DNA of 64,000 nucleotides, taken from contig NW_003101682.1 in the NCBI RefSeq assembly GCF_000003855.2, forward strand, positions 5,708,828 through 5,772,827, in the 5' to 3' direction. The DNA comes from Blastomyces gilchristii SLH14081 (Eukaryota; Ascomycota; Eurotiomycetes; Onygenales; Ajellomycetaceae). Positions 35,244 through 46,037 of this stretch are shown piece after piece (the stretch's first letter is position 1; the number at the start of each line of letters is the position of its first letter). The position numbers were made by a program, and so were the translations under genes. A model generated the notes under the pieces. The model saw only the letters and a program-made list of their open reading frames with translations, was not told the origin of the DNA and did not search any database.

Positions 35244-35945
35244 GTCTTATTTAAATTAATAAATCAGTTTACAAGTCTTTTTTTCATTAGATTTTGTGAT
35301 ATAAAGATTAGATATATAATAGATTTCTGCTTCATGTCTTTTCTAAAGAATGTTTGTTGATCAGACTTGTTAACTAAATCTATTAAATACTTAAAAATTT
35401 ATTTAATCAGATTATCAGCTCTTACTACTCTTTTGCATTCTGAATTTCATCAGAGATGATGTGTATTGAAATCTCCTGCAATTATAGAGTTTCTTAATAA
35501 AGTTATGTTCAGAAATTCTCTATTAATTGTTCAGATGTTATTATTTTTCTTCAATGACTTTTCATTATATATATTTATAAGCTGTATAGTATCAAATTTA
35601 TTCTCTTTATCTATAATATCACTCATCAGAATATCAGAGTCAGATATAATATCAAATCTTAGATTAAATTAATATCTTGATCTCTTTCTTTCATAGATCA
35701 CTACTCTTGACTTTATCTCAGACTTTTGAGATATAAAGCAGTAGTAGCTTGAATGAGAAATGATATATTTTTACTCAGTATCAAAATTCAGCTCCTGAAG
35801 CAGTATAAAATCAACTTTTTATTTAAATACAATTTGAAGACAAGAATAAATACAATTTGAGTTTCTATTCACATTATTTTGAATAAATGTAATTTTTGAA
35901 GAGTTTTTAAACTTTTTTTATTGTTTTTATTGTATATTCATACTA
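35244..35945 (-). pseudogene. LINE-B ORF2 endonuclease domain relic
   Basis: Apurinic-type endonuclease text is readable despite stops: ITFIQNNVNRNSNC and VDFILLQELNFD at the start, then IIAGDFNTHH with the GDFN motif. The rest of the domain, with its SDH motif, lies beyond the gypsy insertion just below 27,025. Confidence 0.75.
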
Positions 35946-36149
35946 AAAGAGAGTAGAGTAGAATCTAATCACTATTATCAGATAGTAGATTATAACTATT
36001 CTGAAAAGTAGAAATCTCAACTACTTACATTATATCTAGTTTATCATCAGAGTCATTTCTCAATTCTCTAATCTTAACAGAAGTTTGCAGATTCAAAATC
36101 TGTTTACATTTAGCTAAAGAATTGAAGTTTGAAGATTTAGATAGTTAAG

Positions 36150-37345
36150 AGTTTCTTCTTTTTAAGCTTACAGTTGTAAGTTTACTGACTTGACTATTCT
36201 CTTCAGTTCTAGATTTATTTTGAGCTTCATCTTTTCTTCAGTTCTTTTGAGTTCTTGAAGCAAACATATATTCTTTTGAGTTAGATGTATGTTTTTCTTT
36301 GCAATTAGAGTATTTAAGCAGAGTGTGTTAACATATTTCATCTCTTTTTGAGTATATTTCATATTTATGCTCACTAGTTTTATGATCTCTGGCACAGAAT
36401 GCACATTTTGAGTCTCTAAAACAGAAGATTGTAAAGTGTTCATATCTTTGACAGTTTGAACACTGTGTTTAAGCTTTGAGATTCATTCTTGAGTCTTTGT
36501 ATTCATGAACTCTTATTTTCAAACCTGTTACTCTTACTTCAGAGATCTTTGACTGTTCAAGTATTTTTATATATACTAGAACAGAGACATTTCTTCTACT
36601 TTGTCTGAACTTAATTGAATTTAGTTATACAGACTCTTTTCTCAGTTAAATAGAGTTGTATTCTTCTAATTCATTTTTGAGAAGTAGCATTTCTTCTTCA
36701 CAGTCAGAAATTTCAACTGAAATATTATAAAGAATAAATTTATCTCACTTTTTATCTCTTTCAGATAGAATTATTGTGTTTAACAAAGATTCTACTGCTG
36801 ATTTTCAGAGATTCTTATTCTGAATAAGTAATTCTACACTGAATTCAGACATTATAGTCAGAATGATAGAGTTTTCAAAGAAGAATGACTCAATTAAAGC
36901 TATAACTGATTTTTGAACTTTAATATCAGTTATTAACTGAGAAAAGAACTGCTGATTAATTTCATTTCTGATTCTGAAAATAAGATTTGAGTTTAGCTTG
37001 TTTCTTTATAAGATGTTCTGATTTAAGACTTTGAGAATAAGTCTTCTATTTCTGAAGATTTGAAAGTTTTTCTTCTTTTGCATTTTTTTCTCCACTTTTC
37101 TATGAATAGAAGTATGAGTATTATTCTTCTCAGTTTTCTCAGAATTTTAAGCATATTTTGAGATAGCAGGTTTAGAGACAGCAGATTTAGCTGCTTGAGT
37201 ATATATTTTCTTCTAATTCAAAGAAGAAGAAGAAGTAGAAAAAGAGAAAGAAGAGTAAGATGAGAAGTCAGTGATTATACTAGAAATTTTCAATATTTTT
37301 TAAACTGTCTTTGAAATTCTAAGTTTGAACTTGATCATCTTCTAT
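36150..37345 (-). pseudogene. LINE-B ORF1 (gag-like) relic
   Basis: Collinear with the better preserved LINE-A ORF1. Blocks RRLILKVLNQNIL and IIL-IMSEFSVE are typical of fungal Tad-clade ORF1. The C-terminal zinc-knuckle block lies near 36,350-36,480. Broken by several stops. Confidence 0.75.
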
Positions 37346-38569
37346 AGTTGTCTAGTCTGAGTATGAAGAATTAACAGAACTTCTTCATTCATCACACTCA
37401 GACACTGCTTTTCAAGAATCTTGCTTTCTTTTTTAAGTTTCTGTATTTCAAGAACTTATTATTTCTCTATTTCTTCTTTCTTTCTTCTCTTTAGAATTTC
37501 AATCTTAGAAATAGTATTTGAGAAAGCATCTTTTTTCACATCAACTGAGTGTATTTTTGAACTTATTATTCTCACTTAATGAAAAGTTGATCAGACTGTT
37601 TCAATTGAGATATGTATTAAACTCTTTTGAAAAGTTGATCAGACTGTTTCAATTAAAAGGTTTCTAAGTCTGTTTTCAATTGAAAAGTTAGTTAAACTGT
37701 TTCAAAAGAAGAATAAAAGACTTTTGTGTATAAAACATCTGATTTTTTTCACACTAGTTTAGTAACTAGATTAGATTTTTGAAGAGAATCTAATAAACTA
37801 AAATTGATTTTTAAGATAAATTAATAAAATCTTTACAATCTCTTTCTTGAAATATAGTGAGAAAAAGTATGATATCAATTGATAATAAATCAGATAATAT
37901 GACAGTTTTTAAGAGAAAAACTGATAAAAAATAAATCAATTTTTTACAGAGAAATTGATTAAAACTATTCAATTTTATTCTAAATTATTCAATTCTTCTC
38001 ACACAACAAGTATACAACTCAAATCAGTTAATAAAGAGTGTAAAAAAGAATTAAGTATTAATAAAAGCTCTTCAGTCACTGAAAAAGTAATTCTTACTTA
38101 AAAGAATATGAAATTATAACAGAAAACAGCTCTGTTTTTAATTCTTTATAAGAATATTGTATAAAATTCAGAGAAAAACATCTTACTTTTTCAGAAGAAG
38201 TAAAAAACTATTTCTAAGATCTTTTTTTTTTTGTATTAACTACTGCAGAAGAATGAGATAGAAACTACTAAGATATGCACTACTATATACTCTCTATTAA
38301 GACTTTCCCTCTTCAGAGTCTTGATATTATAGAGAATATAAGTCTGTTTCTATATAATAATATAAATATTGTCAGTGAGATGTAGAGAAACTGGTTATTT
38401 ATATCTCAAAATAGAAGACTTTGTCAATGATTATATCAATATAGAGTTAATTCTCAAATTCAATAGAAATCTAGTATTGCTGTTCTCAATTCCTTGCAGA
38501 ATCTATTGAATATTGAGATATTAAAACTAGATTTAATATATCTCACTGTGCAGGGATCAAAGGCTCAGT

Positions 38570-38870
38570 CAGATCTTGAAATATACTGATTTTATAGTTA
38601 TTGTATCTGCTGATTATGTATCAAATACAGTTGCTGAGGTATCTTTTTGTACTTTTCTGCTGAGGATGGGCCAGATCGGAAGGTGCGGTACAAGGGTGGG
38701 ACTTGGTGTAAAGACAGAGAGGGTTTTTCACAGAGGATGCACTTCAGATGTGTCTGTTGATTATGTGCTTGATACTATTGCCGAGGTATCTTTTTGTATT
38801 TTTCTGCCAGACGTGGGCCAGATTGGGAAGGGCGGTACGTGGGTGGGACTTGGCGTTGATGTTTTGGAAC
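38570..38870 (-). repeat. Tandem 147-bp units in LINE 5' region
   Basis: Two units begin at tgattatgta (38,611) and tgattatgtg (38,758). They share blocks such as gaggtatctttttgta, gggccagat and ggtgggacttgg. LINE-A has the same pair near 61,420 and 61,568. Confidence 0.75.
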
Positions 38871-39241
38871 ATCAAAGATAGACAGGGTTTTCATGGAAGT
38901 TGCTTCTCAGATATCTCCATAATTACAGGTCAGGGATCTTCCAAAATCAAGAAGATTGGCGCATATGGCTAGGTCTCTTTGCCTTACAATTTGTATGGCA
39001 ATTTGGCCTGGGGTTGTGGTGTGGTAGGGGTGAACGGGGGATAATCCCACTCAGGAGTTTCGAACAACGTCTGGTTCATGTTTGGCTGGATAACTCCACC
39101 ACCACACGGGGTATGCGGTCGGCGATGGGGTCAAAATGCTTGTATGATCAAGGGCTTTTCGATGGATCTATCGGCGGGTTCTTATTCGAAAAATTGAGTG
39201 AGTTCGTGGTGGAGCGCCTTGGTTGGCTCATTGAGTTATTA

Positions 39242-39424
39242 TTGTGGCGGACATATTACTTGCGAAAACAGAATTTTCCCAGCCCCCTCTGAAAATTAGT
39301 AGCAAAACACCACCAAAAAATCAAAATATCTGCATTTCTCTAGAATCATTCAATATCATCCAATACGTGTCTTTTTCAATCAAATATCATCCAAATACGC
39401 GTCTTTCTTACCTTTATCATCAAA
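39242..39424 (+). repeat. Left terminal inverted repeat of the TIR element
   Basis: 183 bp. Keeps CpG at gtggcgg, ttgcg and acgcgtc, and reads ACCACC where the right arm has ATTATC. Confidence 0.9.
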
Positions 39425-39455
39425 TCCACATATATCAATCAACCCTTTTTTCAAT

Positions 39456-39638
39456 ATGCCTCACAACACCCGCTGTTCTGCTGCTTCGCAAGCCTGTACA
39501 GAGACTCCTACCCTGCGCCTCAGTCTCCCCAAACTACCTGTTCCAGAAGTTCTGGATAATGGAGAGGATCCGGTCAATGATGAGATGGAGGAGCAGATGG
39601 ATGAGGAGGATATAGAGACTCAGTCTGAGGATCCTTGA
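39456..39638 (+). pseudogene. Start of a broken gene inside the TIR element
   Basis: This open frame starts 32 bp inside the left TIR and encodes 60 residues (MPHNTRCSAASQACTETP..., then an acidic stretch NDEMEEQMDEED). The frame continues past a TGA that probably was CGA: YLRIPTPEPDISYRLYEWV and later DLSNVSDYIPFFSSGSFNF, with two or three more stops before the minisatellite. I do not recognise the protein. Its place just inside a terminal repeat suggests it was the element's own gene. Confidence 0.45.
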
Positions 39639-39974
39639 TATCTGCGAATCCCTACACCTGAGCCTGACATCTCATACAGATTGTATGAATGGGTGATTAT
39701 CAATGAGATAAAGAACAAGAGAGATGACAAAATGATTAATGAGTAGAAAGAAGAAGAAGAATTAGAAGAATGAATCTATAATTTCTACAATCAATTCTTC
39801 TATACAGATCTCTCAAATGTCAGTGATTATATTCCCTTCTTCAGCTCTGGCAGCTTCAACTTCATTCAATATGGCATTCTCAAGTGAGATAATCAATGTG
39901 ATGATGATGAAATATATGATGAAAGGAATAGAAGAACTGAATTCACAATCTCATTATCATCCACATCCAGATCT

Positions 39975-40842
39975 GCTGTTGAATCTTCCATCAAATCCGC
40001 CGTTGAATCGTCCATTGAATACACTGTTGAAATCTTCCATCGAATCCACAGTTGAATCTTCCATCGAATACACTGTTGAAATCTTCCATCAAATCCGCCG
40101 TTGAATCTTCCATCGAATACGCTGTTGAAATCTTCCATCAAATCCACCGTTGAATCTTCCATCGAATCCACTGTTGAAATCTTCCATCGAATCCACCGTT
40201 GAATCTTCCATCGAATCCACTGTTGAAATCTTCCATCAAATACACTGTTGAAATCTTCCATCGAATCCGCCGTTGAAATCTTCCATCGAATCCACCGTTG
40301 AATCTTCCATCGAATACGCCCTTGAAATCTTCCATCGAATACACTGTTGAATCTTCCATCGAATACACTGTTTGAATCTTCCATCGAATCCGCCGTTGAA
40401 ATCTTCCATCGAATACACTGTTGAAATCTTCCATCGAATCCACCGTTGAATCTTCCATCGAATACACTGTTGAAATCTTCCATCGAATCCGCCGTTGAAT
40501 CTTCCATCGAATCCACTGTTGAAATCTTCCATCGAATCCACCGTTGAATCTTCCATCGAATCCACTGTTGAAATCTTCCATCGAATCCACCGTTGAATCT
40601 TCCATCGAATACACTGTTGAAATCTTCCATCGAATCCACCGTTGAATCTTCCATCGAATCCACTGTTGAAATCTTCCATCGAATCCACCGTTGAATCTTC
40701 CATCGAATACGCCCTTGAAATCTTCCATCGAATACACTGTTGAATCTTCCATCGAATACACTGTTTGAATCTTCCATCGAATACACTGTTGAAATCTTCC
40801 ATCGAATCCGCCGTTGAATCTTCCATCGAATCCGCTGTTCCA
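39975..40842 (+). repeat. 24/25-bp minisatellite, about 35 units
   Basis: Units alternate between CCATCGAATCCACCGTTGAA plus TCTT (24 bp) and a 25-bp form with an extra A (GTTGAAATCTT). There are internal variants CACCG, CACTG, CGCCG and CGCCC. A block containing gcccttgaaatc recurs at 40,318 and 40,711, 393 bp apart, which shows higher-order duplication of about 16 units. Long open frames on the minus strand across it are by-products. Confidence 0.95.
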
Positions 40843-41423
40843 TCTCCAATTCAAAGCAGTCCAATACCTCAATTTGATGAATACTTCAATTGATTGACAA
40901 GGGAACAGTTGCTTCATATGAATATTGACAAGAGTATATTTCAAATTATAAGAGATGGGTTAAAAAGTCCATTATAACAGACAAAATTGCAGAAATTCAA
41001 ATCCTCTTTATTCACTATTTATAGTGATAAGAACAGATCTCATACTGCTTTTACTTCTAAATTTATATTATAATGAATTATAATCTGAATCTTTCTAATT
41101 ATTACAATACTATTCTATATAAGTAGATCTGAAATATTCTTTTATATCTTTTTCTCTTATGAAGTTCTCAACTGCATGATACAAAAAAGCTTCAAAATCT
41201 CCATCAAATCTCTTCAGAATTGAAGAGATATCTGATATGATCTTTGACTTTATATCACATATTGAACAGAGTTCTCTAGCAGTTTCAAAACAGTGAAGAT
41301 TTCATTGAATTCAATATACACAGGTGATACTCAATGCTTCGCACGATCTCAGCAGGCATATAATCATTCTTAAGAAGATGTACAATCTTGTTGGTGGTGA
41401 AATCACAGAGTTGAGATGACATA

Positions 41424-41605
41424 TTGATGATAAAGATAAGAAAGACGCGTATTTGAATAATATTTGATTGAAAAAGACATGTATTGAATGATATTGAATG
41501 ATTCTAGAGAAATGCAGATATTTTGATTTTTTGATAATGTTTTGCTACTAATTTTCAGAGAGGGCTGGGAAAATTCTGTTTTTGCAAGTAATATGTCCGC
41601 CACAA
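41424..41605 (-). repeat. Right terminal inverted repeat of the TIR element
   Basis: 182 bp, the reverse complement partner of 39,242-39,424. Confidence 0.9.
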
Positions 41606-41639
41606 TATTTTATTAAACTTGAACTTTATAATCAGCTAC

Positions 41640-44140
41640 TGAGATAATACAGACTATATATAACTATCTCATAGTCTGAAAGAATAGATCTCTCTCTGTA
41701 GTTAATAGTCTGATTATATTATTTAATAGTCTTTCTATCTTGACAGTTCTTTATTAAATGTGATATTTAAAATTTAACTTAGAGTTTAATTATACTTCTA
41801 ATCATTTGATATTTACACTGAGTTTAATCTCTCTATTTAAAAGAGTTAGAGATAGTTCTTTCTCATTGAATTTAGAAAAGAAATGAATTAACTTAGTTTT
41901 ATTCATATTAAATTGAATTTGATTAATATCTGCTCTAACAAAGATTTTCTTTACAGCTTTTTCAATTATTTTTAAATTCTCTTTGATAGTTTTTAAGCTG
42001 TAGACTAAATTAATATTATTTATATAACTTAAAGATTGCACTATTCTCATATTTCTATTTTTAAATAGATATACAGTGTATATTACAAATAAAATGAGTG
42101 AGATTGAAGATTCTTATAATACTTTTATTTTTATCTCAGTCTTATCTTATTTTATTTTATCAAAGAAAAGTTATATGATTCTTTTAAATATAAAACAGTT
42201 AATTCATTTTATTAGAGAAAGTGACAGTTTTAACATCTTCAAAGTCTGAATTAAGTTTAACTTTGAAATATGATTAAATACTTCTTTTATATTAATAATA
42301 ACTACAGTTGAGACCAGATCTTTATACTTTGTTATTTAAATATTATAAATAACTGAGAGAACAGTATTAATTACAGAATATTATTTTCTATCTATTATTT
42401 ATTCACTGAATAAAAGAGAATTACTAATAGAGCTTATAAAAGATAGTTAAGTAGTTATTATCTTTTCTAAAATCTTTTCTAGACAGTTCAATAGAGATAT
42501 TACTCTATATAACTTAGAAATTAAAGTTTTTCTATTAGATTTTATAAGAATTACTTCAGTGACTTCTCTTCAGTATTCAGAATGATATTTATTTTTCAAG
42601 AGATTAAAAAAGAGCTTAAAATATTCATTTTTTAAGTAGAAGTATGTATTTTAAATAATTAAGAAATTAATTTAATCAGGTCCTGTAACAGTTTTAACTG
42701 AACTTGAGAAGATAGCTGACTCTAATTCATCTTGTGTAAGATCAGACTATTCTCAGTCATTTTCATCAATATAATTAAAAAGTAATATATTCTCTTTCTC
42801 TTTCTCTGAATCTGATAAGTTTTGAAAGAGAGTTCTTATAAAAGCTTAACATTTTTTCTCAAAAGAGTTTACTGTATATAATGCATTCTAAAACTTATAT
42901 TCTAAGACTGAAAGTTTTACTACACTTCTTATTTTAATATAGTTAAAAGCTTTAAAAACTTTCTTTTCTTATACTTCTTCAAGAAATTTATTTCAGTAGT
43001 CTGTTTTAACTCTTTTAATATCTGAAAAATATTCATTTCTGACAGTTTTGAACTCTTTATCAGAAATTATATTATTCTTTCAATCTCTTCTAGCAGTAGC
43101 TAATTATTTTCTTTTAAATATAATATTCTCATTTCATTAAGATTTTAAATACTCAGAAGACTTTCTGTTTGAAATATTATCTTTAATACTTATTAGAATA
43201 ATAGATGTAATGAGCTTCACTCTATTCTTAAGCATTTCATTTGAGATATCTTGATCAGAATTTCAATATAGCTCACTCTATCTTTCAGATTTTAACAGTT
43301 TTATACTTTCTTCAACTGTCTTTCAATCAGCTTTTTCAAAGTTAAACTGATTAGAGAGAAGAGGATTTTCACTTATTTATTTTTCACTCAGTTCAATATT
43401 AAATTGAATAATCTTATAATCTGATTCTGATGTCTCATTTGAATTAATAAATCAGTTTATAAGTCTTTTTTTCATTAAATTTTATGATATGAAGATTAGA
43501 TTTATAATAGATTTCTGTTTCATATCTTTTCTAAAGAATGTTTATTAATCAGACTTATTAACTAAATCTATTAAATACTCAAAGATTTATTTAATCAGAT
43601 TATCAGCTCTTACTGCTCTTTTACATTCTGAATTTCATCAGAAATAATATGTATTGAAATCTTTTATAATTATAGAGTTTCTTAATAAAGTTATGTTCAG
43701 AAACTCTCTATTAATTATTCAGATATTATTATTTTTCTTCAATAACTTTTCATTTTAGATATTTAGAAGCTGTATAGTATTAAACTCATTCTCTTTATCT
43801 ATAATATCACTTACCAGAATATCAGGGTCAGACATAATAATAAATCTTAGATTAAATTAATATCTTAATCTCTTTCTTTTACAGATCACTAATCTTGACT
43901 TTATCTTAGACTTTTGAGATAGAAAGTAGTAGTAGCTTGAATGAGAAATAATATATTTTTACTCAGCATCAAAATTCAGCTTCTGAAGCAGTATAAAAAT
44001 AACTTTTTATTCAAATACAATTTAAAGATAAGAATAAATGTAATTTGAGTTTCTATTCATATTATTTTAAATAAATGTGATTTTTAAAGAGTTTTTAAAC
44101 TTTTTTTATTGTTTTTATTATATATTCATACTAAAAGAGA
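41640..44140 (-). pseudogene. LINE-A ORF2 relic (EN to RT)
   Basis: The best preserved piece is 42,050-41,802, with SLSYINNINLVYSLKTIKEN (the catalytic YxDD position now INN) followed by an FNMNKTKLIHFFSKFN-like block. Upstream on the minus strand lies the endonuclease domain at about 44,130-43,440. Stops are frequent. Confidence 0.75.
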
Positions 44141-44210
44141 GTAGAGTAGAATCTAATCACTATTATCAGATAGTAGATTATAACTATTCTGAAAAGTAGA
44201 AATCTCAACT

Positions 44211-44714
44211 AGACTGACCGCTGGGATCATGAATTTCACGTTTGATTCCATTTGGTCTGGTCTCATACATTTCTTGGCGTGAATCCCGCTGGGACTAATC
44301 ATTAAAAAAACATGCAAAGTGACTATATATCAGATCTCAAAATGGAATCATGACTTAGAAAAAATAAGAAAGTGGTTTCATTTGGTTTCATTTAGTCCCA
44401 TTCTTGACATAAAGTTACTATTTTTAGACATTTTAAGGTTTTTTTTAGACTATTTTTAATTTTTTAAAAAGTAACGCTTTTTGATAACACTCAAATGAGA
44501 TTTAAAGTCATTTAAAGCAATAAAAATAATTTAAATTGAGAAGTGGAAATCATGATCTCATTTGAAAAATGTGACAAGAGTAGACAGTAAGTCTCACTGA
44601 GACAGTATGAGACTACTATCTAATGTTAAAACAGTGTAATGGGATCAGTTGAATTGGTAATAAAATCATCAAATATTCTGATCCTGGTCCCAGACATGAT
44701 CACACGGTCAGTCT
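44211..44714. mobile_element. MITE-like element with 10-bp target duplication
   Basis: A 504-bp insert. Ends are AGACTGACCG and CGGTCAGTCT, extending imperfectly to about 20 bp (…GGGATCATG against CATGATCAC…). The exact target duplication is aatctcaact at 44,201-44,210 and 44,715-44,724. LINE-B at about 36,010 shows the empty site. No coding capacity. A duplication of 9-11 bp and a short TIR fit a Mutator-like non-autonomous element. Confidence 0.88.
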
Positions 44715-44779
44715 AATCTCAACTGCTTATATTATATCTAGTTCATCATCAGAGTTATTTCTCAATTCTCTAATTTTAA

Positions 44780-46037
44780 CAGAAGTTTAAGGATTTAAAT
44801 TCTATTTATATTTAACTGAAGAATTGAAGTTTGAAGATTTAGATAGTTGAGAGTTTCTTCTTTTTAAGCTTACAGTTGTGAGTTTACTGACTTGACTATT
44901 CTCTTCAGTTCTAGATTTACTTTGAGCTTCATCTTTTCTTCAGTTCTTTTGAGTTCTTGAAGTAAATATACATTCTTTTGAGCTAGATGCATGTTTTTCT
45001 TTATAATTAGAGCATTTAAGCAGAGTGTATTGATATATTTCATCTCTTTTTAAGTATGTTTCACATTTATACTCACTAGTTTTATGATCTCTGACACAGA
45101 ATGCACATTTTGAGTCTCTAAAACAAGAGATTGCAAAGTGTTCATATCTTTGACAGTTTGAACACTGTGTTTGAGCTTTGAGATTCATTCTTGAGTCTTT
45201 GTATTTATGAACTCTCATTTTCAAATCTGCTACTCTTACTTCAGAGATCTTTGACTGTTTAAGTATTTTTATATATATTAGAACAGAGATATTTCTTCTG
45301 CTTTATCTGAACTCAATTTAATTTAGTTATACAGACTCTTTTCTCAGTTGAATAGAGTTGTATTCTTCTAATTCATTTTTGAGAAGTGATATTTCTTCTT
45401 CACAGTCAAAAATTTCAACTGAAATATTATAAAGAATGAATTTGTCTCACTTTTCATCTCTCTTAGATAGAATTATTACATTTAACAAAGATTCTACTGC
45501 TGATTTTCAGAGATTCTTATTCTGAATAAGAAATTCTGCACTGAATTCAGACATTGTAGTCAGAATGATAGAGTTTTCAAAGAAGAATGACTCAATTGAA
45601 GCTATAACTGATTTTTGAACTTCAATATCAGCTATTAACTGAGAAAAGAACTCCTGATTAATTTCATTTCTAATTCTGAAAATGAGATTTAAGTTTAGCT
45701 TGTTTCTTTGTAAGATGTTCTGATTTAAGACTTTGAGAATAAGTCTTCTATTTCTGAAGATTTGAAAGTTTTTCTCTTTTTGTATTTTTTTCTTTACTTT
45801 TCTATGAATAGAAGTATGAGTAGTATTCTTCTCAGTTTTCTCAGGATTTTGAGCAGATTTTGAGACAGCAGGTTTAGAGATAGTAGATTCAGCTACTTGA
45901 GTATATGTTTTCTTCTGATTCAAAGAAGAAGAAGTAGAAAAAAAAGAAGAAGAGTAAGATAAAGAGTCAGTGATTGTACTAGAAATTTTCAATGTCTTTT
46001 GAACTGTGTTTGAAATTCTGAGTTTGAACTTAATCAT
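44780..46037 (-). pseudogene. LINE-A ORF1 (gag-like) relic
   Basis: It opens with 176 uninterrupted codons (46,037-45,507): MIKFKLRISNTVQKTLKISS, then KKTYTQVAES, RRLILKVLNQ and SIILTTMSEFSAEFLIQ, the conserved blocks of fungal Tad-clade ORF1. After a broken stretch, 45,224-44,940 has cysteine/histidine knuckles CSNCQRYEHFAISC and CAFCVRDHKTSEYKC, with a third CSNYKEKHASSSKEC. It would bind LINE RNA in an intact element. Confidence 0.8.

Larger units (their letters stand above)
35244..39238 (-). mobile_element. LINE-B, 5' segment (endonuclease, ORF1, 5' UTR)
   Basis: Continuation of LINE-B after the gypsy insertion. Order on the minus strand is a 5' region with 147-bp tandem units (about 39,238-38,330), ORF1 (about 37,340-36,150), then the endonuclease start of ORF2 (about 35,945-35,244). 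The 5' end meets the TIR element at 39,242 with a partial copy of the target duplication. Confidence 0.85.
39242..41605 (+). mobile_element. TIR DNA transposon with internal minisatellite
   Basis: A 2,364-bp element with long terminal inverted repeats, 39,242-39,424 and 41,424-41,605 (about 182 bp). They begin TTGTGGCGGACATATTACTT, and most differences between the two arms are C-to-T. Flanks are TA on both sides, fitting a Tc1/mariner-type TA duplication. Removing the element and one TA regenerates the 11-bp LINE-B target duplication. Inside are one short open frame, a 24/25-bp minisatellite and about 550 bp of AT-rich text. No transposase domain is recognised, so it may be non-autonomous or an unknown family. 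Confidence 0.8.

Noticed and set aside
39975..40842. CRISPR-like array of regularly spaced repeats
   Set aside because: Units are directly adjacent with no unique spacers, and the host is a fungus.
39893..40944. Long minus-strand open frames (up to 323 codons) with MEDSTVDSMEDF-type repeats
   Set aside because: They are by-products of the 24/25-bp minisatellite. Three overlapping frames stay open at once, and the 25-bp units rotate the frame, so no single repeat protein is encoded consistently.
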